64,000 bases of DNA from Acidobacteriota bacterium (GTDB lineage Bacteria; Aquificota; Aquificia; Aquificales; Aquificaceae): assembly GCA_003696155.1 (NCBI GenBank), contig RFFP01000022.1, positions 1 through 64,000 of the forward strand. The letters are read 5' to 3'. Position numbers and translations under genes: made by a program. Positions 18,371-27,378 of this stretch are shown here, piece by piece. The notes beneath the pieces are model-generated. The model was given only the letters and a program-made list of their open reading frames with translations, was not told the origin of the DNA and did not search any database. Position 1 is the stretch's first letter. Each line of letters begins with the position of its first letter.

Positions 18371-21300
18371 GGACGCACTCGTCGGACATACCCATGGGGT
18401 CACGCTTGCACTGTTCAATAGGTATGACCTTGTAAAACCTCTCTTTGAAATCTGACCAGCTTTCCATTATATGTTTAGCAAAGGTGCTTGAGGTGTAGCT
18501 ATAGTGTCTGCTTATAAGCTCATAGAGCTCCTTTTCCTCTTCCTCTCTTAGCCTTCTGACTATCACATAGCTAGGGTTTATCTTTCTCTCTATATCTTCA
18601 TCCAGCACATAAGCGTATCCTCCAGTCATGCCCGCACCAAGGTTTACACCCACAGGACCCAATACGACAACTACGCCCCCCGTCATGTACTCACAGCAGT
18701 GCATACCCGCACCTTCTATGACCGCCACCGCACCGCTGTTTCTAACCGCAAAGCGCTCACCCGACCTTCCCGCAGCGTAGAGCTCTCCACCCGTCGCACC
18801 GTAAAGGCATGTATTACCCATTATCACGTGGTTTTGAGAATCTTCTATGTGGCAAGGCTTTATAACTATCCTTCCCCCGTGCATGCCCTTGCCCACGTAG
18901 TCGTTGGCGTCCCCTATGAGAGTAAGGCTCATACCTTTGTGGTTAAAGGCTCCAAAGCTCTGTCCTGCGGTACCCTTAAAGACTAAGTTTATGGTGTCCT
19001 CTGGGAGCCCTTCGTCCCTGTACCGAACAGCTATATGGTAGGCAAGCCTTGTGGGTATGCTTCTGTCCACGTTTCTTATGGGGTACTCTTTGTAGAACTT
19101 CTCACCCCTTTCTATGTAAGGGAGGACCTCCTCCTCAAGAAGCTTGGCAAGGTCGCTCCTTCTTGGATTGTCGTTGCGCTCCTGAAGGCGCCTTTTGGGT
19201 TTGTCCGCTGGATAGCCTTCCTTTAGAAACTCCTCAAGCTTTACTCTTTTAGAGCCGGGTATATGGTCGTAGGTTTTCACTTCAAGGAGGTCCCTCCTTC
19301 CCACTATGTCTTCAAACTTTCTAAAGCCCATCTGAGCCAGTATCTCCCTGACCTCCTGAGCCACAGCCATAAAGTAGGCCATCACATCCTCTACCTTACC
19401 TTTGAACTTCTTCCTGTACTCAGGATCTTGGGTCGCCACGCCCGTTGGGCATTGGTTTGTATGGCATAGCCTTGCCATAACGCACCCTTCCGCTATCATG
19501 GCAGCGGTACCAAAGCCAAACTCCTCCGCACCTAAGAGGGCTGCTACGATGACATCTTTGCCCGTCCTTAGACCCCCATCTACCCTTAGCCTTACCTTAT
19601 CCCTTAGGTTGTTTTCCATTAAAACCCTTTGGGTCTCAGAAAGTCCAATCTCCCAGTAGTTGCCCGCATTCTTTATAGAAGAGTAAGGGCTTGCACCAGT
19701 GCCACCCTCCGCACCACTGACCTGAATTATGTCCGCATAAGCCTTTGCCACCCCTGCTGCTACCGTACCTACTCCCGTTTCCGCCACAAGCTTTACACAG
19801 ACCTTAGCCTTTGGGTTTGCCTCCTTTAGGTCGTTTATAAGCTGGGCAAGGTCCTCTATGGAGTATATGTCATGGTGGGGTGGTGGAGATATGAGGGTGA
19901 CCCCTGGCTGGGCATACCTGAGCTTGGCTATGTACTCGTTTACCTTCTTACCCGGTAGCTGTCCACCCTCCCCAGGCTTTGCACCCTGGGCTATCTTTAT
20001 CTCTATATCTTGTGCAGATGCCAGGTAAGTTGGCGTAACCCCAAACCTGCCAGAGGCTACCTGCTTTATGGCTGAGTTCTTTAAGGTCCAGTACCTTGCT
20101 GGGTCTTCTCCACCCTCTCCCGAGTTGCTCTTCATGCCGAGCCTGTTGCAGGCTTCTGCGAGCACCTCGTGGGCTTCTGGTGAGAGAGCCCCCAAAGACA
20201 TGCCACCGGTTACAAACCTCTTGAGGATGCTCTCCACAGGCTCCACATCTTCTACATCCAGAGGCTTTTCCGCCCTCTTGTAGTCCAAAAGGTGCCTTAT
20301 GAAGGTGGGATGCTCCTCGTTGGCTATGCGTGAAAACTCCTTGTAATCCTGGTAATCCTTGGTCTGCACAAACTTGTGTAGTGCTCTTACCAGAAAGGGC
20401 GACCATGCATGCCACTGCCCACCCTTTCTAAACTTCATATCACCACCGTAGTCAAGCTCGGGCTTTTCTGTTTCAAAGCCCGCATCGTGCCTTGCAAGAA
20501 GGCTCTCCTGAACTTCAAATATACCGTCAGACTCAAGGGTTACCGTCGTGCCGGAGAAGTACTCTTCCACAAAGTCCCTATTCAAACATACAGTATCAAA
20601 TATCTTTGCCCCTTGGTAGGAGTTAAGGGTGGATATGCCCATCTTGGACATGATCTTTAAAAGGCCATCCTCAAGAGCCTTTTTGTAGTTAAAGAGTGCC
20701 TTCTCGTAAGGGACCTTTAACTCTCCCTTCTGAATAAGCTCGTACAGAAGTTCATAGACAAGGTAGGGGTAAACCGCCGAGGCACCGTAACCTATGAGGC
20801 ATGCTACATGGTGGGTGTCCCTTGCCTCGCCTGTCTCCACAATCAGCGAGACTTTTGTAGAAAGACCCCGTTCGGAGAGCCACTTATGAACTGCAGACAC
20901 CGCGAGCAAGCTAGGAACAGCAAGTCTGTGACGCGAGATATTCCTGTCAGAAAGGATTACTATCTGAGCGCCCCCTCTAACTACCTCCTCCACCCTTCTG
21001 CAGACTATCTCCACTCCGAGCCTAAGGTCGCATATGGTTAAACCCTCGTACATGGCATCATAGAGTATGTCCGTAATCCTGCGCTCGCCCGCAAGGTCCT
21101 GGAGCTCCACCACACAGTAGCTCCTCTCTTTGGGGTAGGTCATGGGCACCCAAGCGACTTTAAAGCTCTCTTGCTCCATAAGCGCCTTGAACTGATAGGG
21201 CAGTAGTATGGGGCTGTCTATCTGAAGCCTTTTTGCGTAATCTTCCTTTTCTATAAGAAAGTTCCTTTTGTGCCCTAAGTTCATCCTTAGGGACATGACA

Positions 21301-22844
21301 GCCTTCTCCCTTATGGGGTCTATGGGTGGGTTTGTAACCTGGGCAAAACGCTGTTTGAAGTATCTAAAGAGAAGCACAGGCTTTTCTGAAAGGGGTGGTA
21401 TGGGTGTGTCATCACCCATGGAGAAGGTTATCTCTTTGCCCTCCTCAGCCATGGGAAGGAGTACGTTCTTTATCTCCTCCTGAGCGTATCCAAAGGCTAC
21501 AAGTTTCCTAAGCCTATCTTGGTCCTCTTTTGGTGGTGGTATGCTGTAGTCCTTTATGATGTTTGAAAGTCTGACCAGATGCCTTTCTAGCCACTGGCCG
21601 TAGGGCTTTTTAAGGGCTAAGCTTTTCAGTATCTCCTCACCCTCTAAAAGCTCCCCCCTTTGTAGGTCCACCATCAGGGTATCTCCAGGTCCCAGCCTTC
21701 CCTTCCTTAGAACCTTCCTGTTTCCAAGGTCAACCATGCCCACCTCAGAACCTAGCACCAGAATGCCATCCTCGGTAAGCACATAGCGTGCAGGTCTTAA
21801 GCCATTCCTGTCAAGGTGAGCCCCTATCTTCACACCGTCTGTAAAGGCTATGCTTGCAGGACCATCCCAGGGTTTCATAAGAAGGGACTGGTATTCAAAG
21901 AAGTCCTTTATCTCCTTAGGGAGCCATGGCACACCCTCCCAAGCGGGTGGTATGAGCATGTTTATGGCATGCTCTGGCTCGTAGCCAACAAGAAGAAGAA
22001 GCTCAAAGACCCTGTCTAGGGATGCGGAATCGCTCTCTTCATAAGAGACTAAGGGTCTTATGAGTCTTATGTCTTCTCCAAAAACCTCGTGCTCCAGCTC
22101 GTTTTGCAGAGCCAACATCCAGTTCCTGTTCCCAAGTATAGTGTTTATCTCACCGTTGTGAGCAAGACGCCTAAAGGGTTGGGCGAGCTTCCAATTGGGG
22201 AAGGTGTTGGTGGAGTACCTCTGATGGAAAAGACAAAGGGCAGACTCCACACGCTCATCGGTAAGGTCTGGATAGAATACATCCAGCTGGGGCGCCACCA
22301 GCATACCCTTGTAGACAAGCGTCCTTCTAGAAAGGGAAGCAAAGTAGACCTTGTCTTTGAGTTTTCTGTCCGTTTCTATCCTTCTCCTCAACAGATAGAG
22401 CTCTATATCCGCCCTATCTGGGTTTACATCCGCGCAATCCAGTAGAAGATGGAATATCCTGGGCATGACCTTAAGGGCAGACTCCCCAACTGCGGACTTG
22501 TTTATGGGCACCTCTCGCCATCCGGACAACCTAAAGGGGCTCTTTCTTATGTACTCCTCTATCTGAGCTCTTAAGTCCTCGTAAAGAAATAAACAGCCAA
22601 CCGCTAAGCTTTCGGGTGAAGAGAGCCTTAGACCCTCCTTCTCCACGTAATCTATAAAAAGCTTTCTAGGTATCTCTATGAGAACGCCCGCACCGTCTCC
22701 CGTCTTTCCATCGCCACCTATAGCTCCCCTATGGGTTAAGTTTCTAACCGCCTCTATACCCCAGCTTACTATCTGATGGCTCCTTTCCCCCCTTATGCTA
22801 CATACAAACCCTACACCGCAGGAATCATGTTCTAAGAGCTCCAT
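18354..22844 (-). CDS. gltB: Glutamate synthase large subunit
   Basis: A 1496-residue GOGAT alpha subunit. It combines glutamine hydrolysis with reduction of 2-oxoglutarate to give two glutamates. An eight-residue leader MELLEHDS precedes the nucleophile Cys9 in CGVGF, which must become N-terminal. A central domain, the FMN/2-oxoglutarate barrel with GEGGEDPARY and GGTGASP, the [3Fe-4S] motif CHTNQCPTGVATQ and the C-terminal beta-helix (GGRIVI, CCEYMTGG) follow in order. The ATG at 22844 has GAGGTG 7 nt upstream, which decides the start. No gltD lies adjacent, so the electron donor (ferredoxin or a distant GltD) is unknown. Confidence 0.97.
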   Translation of the reverse strand: MELLEHDSCGVGFVCSIRGERSHQIVSWGIEAVRNLTHRGAIGGDGKTGDGAGVLIEIPRKLFIDYVEKEGLRLSSPESLAVGCLFLYEDLRAQIEEYIRKSPFRLSGWREVPINKSAVGESALKVMPRIFHLLLDCADVNPDRADIELYLLRRRIETDRKLKDKVYFASLSRRTLVYKGMLVAPQLDVFYPDLTDERVESALCLFHQRYSTNTFPNWKLAQPFRRLAHNGEINTILGNRNWMLALQNELEHEVFGEDIRLIRPLVSYEESDSASLDRVFELLLLVGYEPEHAINMLIPPAWEGVPWLPKEIKDFFEYQSLLMKPWDGPASIAFTDGVKIGAHLDRNGLRPARYVLTEDGILVLGSEVGMVDLGNRKVLRKGRLGPGDTLMVDLQRGELLEGEEILKSLALKKPYGQWLERHLVRLSNIIKDYSIPPPKEDQDRLRKLVAFGYAQEEIKNVLLPMAEEGKEITFSMGDDTPIPPLSEKPVLLFRYFKQRFAQVTNPPIDPIREKAVMSLRMNLGHKRNFLIEKEDYAKRLQIDSPILLPYQFKALMEQESFKVAWVPMTYPKERSYCVVELQDLAGERRITDILYDAMYEGLTICDLRLGVEIVCRRVEEVVRGGAQIVILSDRNISRHRLAVPSLLAVSAVHKWLSERGLSTKVSLIVETGEARDTHHVACLIGYGASAVYPYLVYELLYELIQKGELKVPYEKALFNYKKALEDGLLKIMSKMGISTLNSYQGAKIFDTVCLNRDFVEEYFSGTTVTLESDGIFEVQESLLARHDAGFETEKPELDYGGDMKFRKGGQWHAWSPFLVRALHKFVQTKDYQDYKEFSRIANEEHPTFIRHLLDYKRAEKPLDVEDVEPVESILKRFVTGGMSLGALSPEAHEVLAEACNRLGMKSNSGEGGEDPARYWTLKNSAIKQVASGRFGVTPTYLASAQDIEIKIAQGAKPGEGGQLPGKKVNEYIAKLRYAQPGVTLISPPPHHDIYSIEDLAQLINDLKEANPKAKVCVKLVAETGVGTVAAGVAKAYADIIQVSGAEGGTGASPYSSIKNAGNYWEIGLSETQRVLMENNLRDKVRLRVDGGLRTGKDVIVAALLGAEEFGFGTAAMIAEGCVMARLCHTNQCPTGVATQDPEYRKKFKGKVEDVMAYFMAVAQEVREILAQMGFRKFEDIVGRRDLLEVKTYDHIPGSKRVKLEEFLKEGYPADKPKRRLQERNDNPRRSDLAKLLEEEVLPYIERGEKFYKEYPIRNVDRSIPTRLAYHIAVRYRDEGLPEDTINLVFKGTAGQSFGAFNHKGMSLTLIGDANDYVGKGMHGGRIVIKPCHIEDSQNHVIMGNTCLYGATGGELYAAGRSGERFAVRNSGAVAVIEGAGMHCCEYMTGGVVVVLGPVGVNLGAGMTGGYAYVLDEDIERKINPSYVIVRRLREEEEKELYELISRHYSYTSSTFAKHIMESWSDFKERFYKVIPIEQCKRDPMGMSDECVLEVKK

Positions 22845-22850
22845 CTCTTT

Positions 22851-22856
22851 CACCTC
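22851..22856 (-). promoter_or_regulatory. gltB: Shine-Dalgarno deciding the gltB start
   Basis: GAGGTG on the minus strand, 6-7 nt before the ATG. The open frame runs 37 codons further upstream, but this site and the conserved CGVGF position fix the start here. It also marks gltB as a gene with a leader, unlike most first genes in the window. Confidence 0.7.
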
Positions 22857-22919
22857 TATAAAGGGTAAATGGGCTAATATTTTAATATAAGACAGTAAAA
22901 ATAATCGGGATGCTGAGTC

Positions 22920-23330
22920 ATGGAACTTATAAAGGTGCACCCACCCGTAGTACACTTTGCCTTAGCCATTCCCATAGCCCTGTTTATTATAGACATCTAC
23001 TACAGAATAAGAAAGATACTACCGAACGGCTTATATCTCATTTTTAGCCTTTTAGCTACCCTTTCTGTCCTCTCTGCTACCCTTAGTGGCATGATAGCCT
23101 ACGAGCCAATAGAGGAAAGGCTTCACGCCGAGGTAAGCATATTCAAACCCCACAAATTCCTTGGGCTATTTCTTGCGGTCTACTTTGTCCTGCTACTTGT
23201 CGTAAGGCTTTATATGAATAGAGTTGGCACACTTCGTTTTATCTTTACCCTAATGCTCCTACTTGGAGTGGCTCTCGTCCTCCTTCAGGGCTACATGGGT
23301 GGTTCTGTGTGGTTTATGACCACATGGTAA
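22920..23330 (+). CDS. DUF2231 family membrane protein
   Basis: A 136-residue protein with four hydrophobic segments. The opening HPPVVHFALAIPIALFIID is the DUF2231 signature, with two His residues near the first helix that might bind a metal or haem. GMIAYEP follows the second helix. Its function is not known; relatives often sit with electron-transport or cytochrome genes. It is divergent from gltB with 75 bp between them, and that AT-rich stretch (TTAATATAA) probably holds both promoters. Confidence 0.85.
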   Translation: MELIKVHPPVVHFALAIPIALFIIDIYYRIRKILPNGLYLIFSLLATLSVLSATLSGMIAYEPIEERLHAEVSIFKPHKFLGLFLAVYFVLLLVVRLYMNRVGTLRFIFTLMLLLGVALVLLQGYMGGSVWFMTTW

Positions 23331-23358
23331 AACCTTGGGTGGAGGGTAGGTAAGGACT

Positions 23359-23886
23359 TTAAAATCCCCATAGCCCCCTTCTCTCCTCCCTGGCCCTTCT
23401 TTGAGCCTGTAGGAACCTCTCCTGATACTTTACGTTGGGTGGTATGGTATAAACCTGAGCGTAACCCTCAAGAAGGAGCACCTCGTTAAGCATCCTCCCA
23501 TCCTTTAGCCATACGTAGGCTAAGGTCCTTCCATACCTGTCCGTTGGTTGTACATCCTGCTCAAGGTATACCAGCTCACCTTTGGGAAGTAGTTTTTTTG
23601 TAAGCTCTTTGGAGAGCTTCCCCATCCTGACTATCTCCTCTACGGAAATTCCTGTTTTCTCCGCATCCTTCCTTGCCTTTGGGTTATCTGAGCTCTCCGG
23701 CGTGTCCACACCTATAAGCCTTACCTTAAGCTCTTGTCCCGAGCTCAATTTACACTCAAAGGTGTCTCCATCCACTACGTGGACCACAGTGCAGGGCGTA
23801 CCAGTGGGCTTGCTTTTTTCTACCTTTTCTGGTTTACATGCAGGCAAAAGCATGAAGACTAGGCATAAGAGGGCTACCTTGAGCAT
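23359..23886 (-). CDS. Thermonuclease-family (SNase-like) lipoprotein
   Basis: A 175-residue protein with a lipoprotein signal peptide ending LLPAC (Cys17), then a staphylococcal-nuclease OB fold. The active-site stretches are RLIGVDTPES, where the catalytic Arg and calcium-binding Asp lie, and DRYGRTLAYVWL near residue 130. It would be anchored in the periplasm facing a membrane and cut DNA or RNA. A perfect TATAAT lies 7 nt before the ATG. It stands alone between convergent and divergent neighbours. Confidence 0.92.
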   Translation of the reverse strand: MLKVALLCLVFMLLPACKPEKVEKSKPTGTPCTVVHVVDGDTFECKLSSGQELKVRLIGVDTPESSDNPKARKDAEKTGISVEEIVRMGKLSKELTKKLLPKGELVYLEQDVQPTDRYGRTLAYVWLKDGRMLNEVLLLEGYAQVYTIPPNVKYQERFLQAQRRAREERRGLWGF

Positions 23887-23893
23887 GCTAAAA

Positions 23894-23910
23894 ATTATAT
23901 GGTTTATATT
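23894..23910. promoter_or_regulatory. Divergent leaderless -10 boxes (SNase gene and 23918 gene)
   Basis: On the minus strand TATAAT (23899 to 23894) is followed by 7 nt and the SNase ATG. On the plus strand TATATT (23905-23910) is followed by 7 nt and the ATG at 23918. The whole divergent promoter region is 31 bp. Neither gene has a Shine-Dalgarno. Confidence 0.6.
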
Positions 23911-23917
23911 TTTTCCT

Positions 23918-24463
23918 ATGATTAAAAACCTCTGGGAAGAAGCTCTAGTGGAAGAAGTGGTCTACCTTATAGCCCATCTAGCTCATGCGGAACAGCACCT
24001 AATGGAGGTGGAGGGTGAAACCAAGCTAGAGGACCTTGTGCCTTATATTGATGAGCTAAGAGAGAGGCGTAAAAAGGTGGGACAGCTCCTCTTTTCCATA
24101 CTTGAGGTTTCTGAAGAGGGTGGCGGTGGTGAGTTTAGGACAAAGGTTGAAAGTCTGTGGTGCACCCTAAAGCATCTTGCCATGGCTTTGGTGCACTGCG
24201 ACGAGTCTGCGGAGAAGGTGATAAGAAGGATGGACTGTTACATAGCCCAGGGGGAAAAGCAAAAGGCTGAAGAACTCTCAAAGAGGTTAAGGGAACTTTA
24301 CGAGCTAAGACAGGCCATAAGGGGGTTTATAACAGACTTGCTCTTTGACATATCAAAAAAGCTTAAAAAGGTTTCCAGTGTGAGATGCAGGGAAGACCTT
24401 TGTATAGTAGAAGGAGACAAGGATGCCGTACAGAGACCTGAGAGAATTCCTCAAGAGACTTGA
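23918..24463 (+). CDS. Hypothetical helical protein
   Basis: A 181-residue protein that I do not recognise. It is rich in Leu, Glu and Lys with long amphipathic stretches (EEVVYLIAHLAHAEQHLMEV and AEELSKRLRELYELRQAI), suggesting a mostly helical bundle. A His-Glu pattern in the first helix could bind metal, as in ferritin-like or hemerythrin-like folds, but this is speculative. Cysteines lie near residues 79, 91, 104, 150 and 155. It overlaps the ubiD start by 41 nt, so it is translated ahead of the decarboxylase. The real start is the ATG at 23918; the open frame upstream lies over the SNase gene. Confidence 0.72.
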   Translation: MIKNLWEEALVEEVVYLIAHLAHAEQHLMEVEGETKLEDLVPYIDELRERRKKVGQLLFSILEVSEEGGGGEFRTKVESLWCTLKHLAMALVHCDESAEKVIRRMDCYIAQGEKQKAEELSKRLRELYELRQAIRGFITDLLFDISKKLKKVSSVRCREDLCIVEGDKDAVQRPERIPQET

Positions 24464-25880
24464 AAAAGAGGGAGAGCTCCTACGTATAAGGGAGAGCCTA
24501 TCACCCATACTTGAGATAACGGAGGTTACAGACAGAGTAAGCAAGATGCCAAAAGGAGGGAAGGCTCTACTCTTTGAGAGGGTTGAGGGCTGTTCTATAC
24601 CCGTTCTCACCAACTTGCTGGGTTCAGAAAGGAGGATAAAGCTCGCCCTAGGTTATGAAAACCTTGAAGACATAGGCTGGAAGCTTTATAAGCTCCTAAG
24701 GCCAGAGATTCCCCACACCTTCCTTGACAAGCTCAAAAGACTGCCAGAGCTTAAAAAGCTAAACGACTCTCTGCCCCGTACTGTAAAGGATGGACCCATC
24801 AGAAGCAGCATAAGGACAGATAGAATTGATGTGCTTGAGCTTCCCATACTCCAGTGCTGGCCTGAGGACGGTGGAAGGTATATAACCTTTGGACAGGTGA
24901 TAACCAAGGATCCAGAAAGCGGAATAAGGAACGTAGGTCTCTATAGGGTTCAGGTCCTTTCTCCCACCGAACTTGCCCTGCACTGGCAGATACACAAGGA
25001 TGGCAACCACCACTATTGGAAGGCGAAAAGGCTAGGCAGAAAGCTTGACGTAGCCATAGCTATAGGGGGTGACCCCGTCCTTTCCTATGTGGCTTCCGCA
25101 CCCTTACCGCCGGAAGTGGATGAATACCTTTTTGCTGGCTTGATAAGGGAAGAGGGTGTGGAACTCATAAAGGGTATAACGGTTGACCTGGAATATCCAG
25201 CCCATGCGGAGATAGTTATAGAAGGATACGTAGACCCATCTGAGCCCTTGGTGGATGAAGGTCCCTTTGGAGACCATACGGGCTTTTATACACCCGTAGA
25301 TAAGTATCCCAAGATGTACATAAGCGCCATACTTTACCGTAAAGAGCCTATATATCTGGCTACCATAGTGGGCAGACCTCCGCAAGAGGACAAGTACATA
25401 GGTTGGGCAACTGAGAGGATATTTCTACCCCTCATAAAGTTTAACCTTCCTGAAGTGGTGGACTACCATCTGCCTGCGGAAGGTTGTTTCCATAACTTCT
25501 GCTTTGTCTCCATAAAGAAGCGCTACCCTGGACATGCCTTCAAGGTTGCCTATGCCCTCTTGGGTCTTGGTCTTATGTCTCTTACCAAGCATGTGGTGGT
25601 CTTTGACGAAGATATAAAGGTCCATGACATTGGTGAGGTGCTCTGGGCTTGGGGTAACAACGTAGACCCATCCAGAGATGTGCAGATTTTAAAAGGACCC
25701 ATAGATGTGCTTGACCACAGCACAAACCAAATAGGCTTTGGTGGAAAGATGGTCATAGACGCTACAACAAAATGGAAAGAGGAGGGCCACGCCCGAGAGT
25801 GGCCTAAGGTCATAAGCATGTCTAAGGAGGTAAAGGAGAAGATAGACAGGCTTTGGGATAGACTGGGCATATATTATTAG
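24423..25880 (+). CDS. ubiD: UbiD-family (prenylated-FMN) decarboxylase
   Basis: A 485-residue UbiD superfamily decarboxylase, the group that uses prenylated FMN to remove carboxyl groups from aromatic rings. The signature [13 protein letters not shown] near residue 280, plus [15 protein letters not shown] and the N-terminal [17 protein letters not shown], are visible. In Aquificales this most likely serves menaquinone-type quinone synthesis. A UbiX partner is not present. The C-terminal end GHAREWP and [15 protein letters not shown] also match the family. The start overlaps the preceding unknown gene. Confidence 0.9.
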   Translation: MPYRDLREFLKRLEKEGELLRIRESLSPILEITEVTDRVSKMPKGGKALLFERVEGCSIPVLTNLLGSERRIKLALGYENLEDIGWKLYKLLRPEIPHTFLDKLKRLPELKKLNDSLPRTVKDGPIRSSIRTDRIDVLELPILQCWPEDGGRYITFGQVITKDPESGIRNVGLYRVQVLSPTELALHWQIHKDGNHHYWKAKRLGRKLDVAIAIGGDPVLSYVASAPLPPEVDEYLFAGLIREEGVELIKGITVDLEYPAHAEIVIEGYVDPSEPLVDEGPFGDHTGFYTPVDKYPKMYISAILYRKEPIYLATIVGRPPQEDKYIGWATERIFLPLIKFNLPEVVDYHLPAEGCFHNFCFVSIKKRYPGHAFKVAYALLGLGLMSLTKHVVVFDEDIKVHDIGEVLWAWGNNVDPSRDVQILKGPIDVLDHSTNQIGFGGKMVIDATTKWKEEGHAREWPKVISMSKEVKEKIDRLWDRLGIYY

Positions 25881-25884
25881 CCCT

Positions 25885-26166
25885 ATGGATGTTTGGACCA
25901 TCAAAAAGTCAATTTTTCTTTGGGAAGGCAAGAGTTTTTGGTTTGCCTTGATAGGTGTGCTCGTTTTGGTTCTTTACGGCATCATACCTACACTTCAGCC
26001 TGCGCATTTTGGGAGGGTTTATGCCGCTTACGGGGGTGTTTTCATAGTACTTTCTTTCCTTTAGGGATGGAAGGTTGATAGTGTGAATCCAGATAGGTAT
26101 GATCTACTAGGAGCCTTTGTATGCATATTAGGGGTTTCTATGATAATGTATTGGCCTAGGGAGTGA
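25885..26166 (+). pseudogene. UPF0060 (YnfA-type) membrane protein with in-frame stop
   Basis: A 94-codon frame reads as a UPF0060 protein: [35 protein letters not shown], then [14 protein letters not shown] stop at 26062-26064 follows, then GWKVDSVNPDRYDLLGAF and GVSMIMYWPRE. UPF0060 proteins have Trp at the stop position (LWGW), so a TGG-to-TAG change explains it. The first membrane helix is also missing at the 5' end. The family is a four-helix inner-membrane protein of unknown function related in shape to small multidrug transporters. Confidence 0.85.
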
Positions 26167-26169
26167 TGA

Positions 26170-26880
26170 ATGAGTATAAAGCTCTTTTCAAACACAGAAT
26201 TCCTTGACCCTCAACAACACCGCACGTTGAGATGGGAGTGTTTGAAGTCCTCGTGCCCTAACAGCTGTTGCCTCATTCCAGACAGGACCTTCGTGGTATT
26301 GGAAGAGATTATAGGGCTCTCTAGGTATTTTCCAGTAGTTATAACAGTGGAGGTGGATGAAGAAGGAAAGGAGGAGAGGTTTTTATGTGCCTACTTTAGA
26401 TTAAAAGAGGATAGTAGGGGCTGTGTATACCTGAAGGATGGTATGGGGTGTCTGTTAGGAGAGGAGAAGCCATACACCTGCAAACAATATCCTTTCTTTA
26501 TAAAAGGTAATTATTTAGCCATGGACCTGACCTGTCCGGGCTTTTCTCAGGAAAAGGGTGAGCCTCTTTGGGATGGCCAACATATAAACCAGAGGTTTGA
26601 AAGGCAGTTTTTCGCCTATTCTTTAAGACTCCAGGAACAGAGGAGGGAAACGGAAGACTTTGTAAATACGCTCTTTGAACTAAACCTAGTAGTGGGCGGA
26701 AAGATGGTTTACGAAGGTTTAGAGGTAACCTTTAACATGGTGGACGAGGAAAGACTGTATAACCTGCCAGAGGCTGTAAAAGAGGAGCTTTTTAAGAGTG
26801 GATACATGAGGCTTATCTACGCACACCTCAACTCTTTACAAAACTGGGAAAGGCTTATAAAGAAGTACCTCAGCGGTTAG
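26170..26880 (+). CDS. YkgJ-family CxxCxxCC-type metal-binding protein
   Basis: A 236-residue protein with the cysteine arrangement of the YkgJ/zinc- or iron-chelatase family: CLKSSCPNSCC near residue 30, CVYLKDGMGC in the middle, CKQYPFF, and TCPGF. The eight or so cysteines would hold a metal or an iron-sulfur cluster. The role of the family is not established. The gene starts 3 nt after the UPF0060 pseudogene and shares its transcript. Its end overlaps the convergent NlpC gene by 11 nt. Confidence 0.85.
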   Translation: MSIKLFSNTEFLDPQQHRTLRWECLKSSCPNSCCLIPDRTFVVLEEIIGLSRYFPVVITVEVDEEGKEERFLCAYFRLKEDSRGCVYLKDGMGCLLGEEKPYTCKQYPFFIKGNYLAMDLTCPGFSQEKGEPLWDGQHINQRFERQFFAYSLRLQEQRRETEDFVNTLFELNLVVGGKMVYEGLEVTFNMVDEERLYNLPEAVKEELFKSGYMRLIYAHLNSLQNWERLIKKYLSG

Positions 26881-27358
26881 CCAGTATATGTATTAGATCC
26901 GCTATCTCATCCCTTGTGTGAACGGGCGCCTGTGGTTGTGTTTGTGGGAGAACCCTTTTTGCTAAAAGGAACCTGCCACGCCAGTAAGGTTCATCTATCC
27001 TGCTTACTGTTACGCCTGTACTTTCGCTGGCGTGCACCATTTTACCGTTGCCTATGTATATGCCCACATGGGAAGGTCCCTTTTTGTACGTGCTAAAAAA
27101 GAGGAGATCCCCTTCCCTAAGCTCAGCCAAGCTGACAACCTTACCCACTTTGTACTGTTCTTCTGTCGTTCTTGGCATCCTTATCCCGTTTGCCATAAAG
27201 ACCCTTTGTACAAAAGCGGAGCAGTCAAGACGGTAAAGTTCGTTTGCACCAAATTGATAAGGCCTTTCCATGTAGGAGAGAGCAGTCAAAACCAAGTTCC
27301 CAGGGTTTGCATAGGCTGTGGAATACACGAGGAAAAAAACCAAAAACCTACCCCTCAT
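26870..27358 (-). CDS. NlpC/P60 family cysteine peptidase (cell-wall hydrolase)
   Basis: A 162-residue secreted protein. A short hydrophobic signal (about residues 3-17) precedes one NlpC/P60 domain. The catalytic triad is visible as Cys in RLDCSAFVQ, His in GPSHVGIYIG and His in MVHASES. It should cut peptide stems of peptidoglycan in the periplasm. A GGAGGG Shine-Dalgarno lies 7 nt before the ATG. The C-terminal PQTQPQAPV linker and a short helical end have no recognised domain. Confidence 0.92.
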   Translation of the reverse strand: MRGRFLVFFLVYSTAYANPGNLVLTALSYMERPYQFGANELYRLDCSAFVQRVFMANGIRMPRTTEEQYKVGKVVSLAELREGDLLFFSTYKKGPSHVGIYIGNGKMVHASESTGVTVSRIDEPYWRGRFLLAKRVLPQTQPQAPVHTRDEIADLIHILANR

Positions 27359-27378
27359 CCTGTACCCTCCATCTAATA

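Noticed and set aside
19948-20415. 155-codon open frame inside gltB in another frame
   Set aside because: It lies over the conserved FMN/iron-sulfur part of gltB; its odd composition (His, Gln, Gly, Arg rich) is typical of a shadow frame.
22920-23330. Possible haem-binding role for the DUF2231 protein
   Set aside because: Only two His residues near one helix support it; not enough to name a function.
26062-26064. Recoding of the TAG in the UPF0060 gene as a special amino acid
   Set aside because: TAG would need pyrrolysine or a suppressor, neither of which fits an Aquificales-like genome; a Trp-to-stop mutation is simpler.
25893-26078. 60-codon frame at the UPF0060 locus
   Set aside because: It is a different frame from the conserved UPF0060 reading and shows no homology; the pseudogene explains the region.
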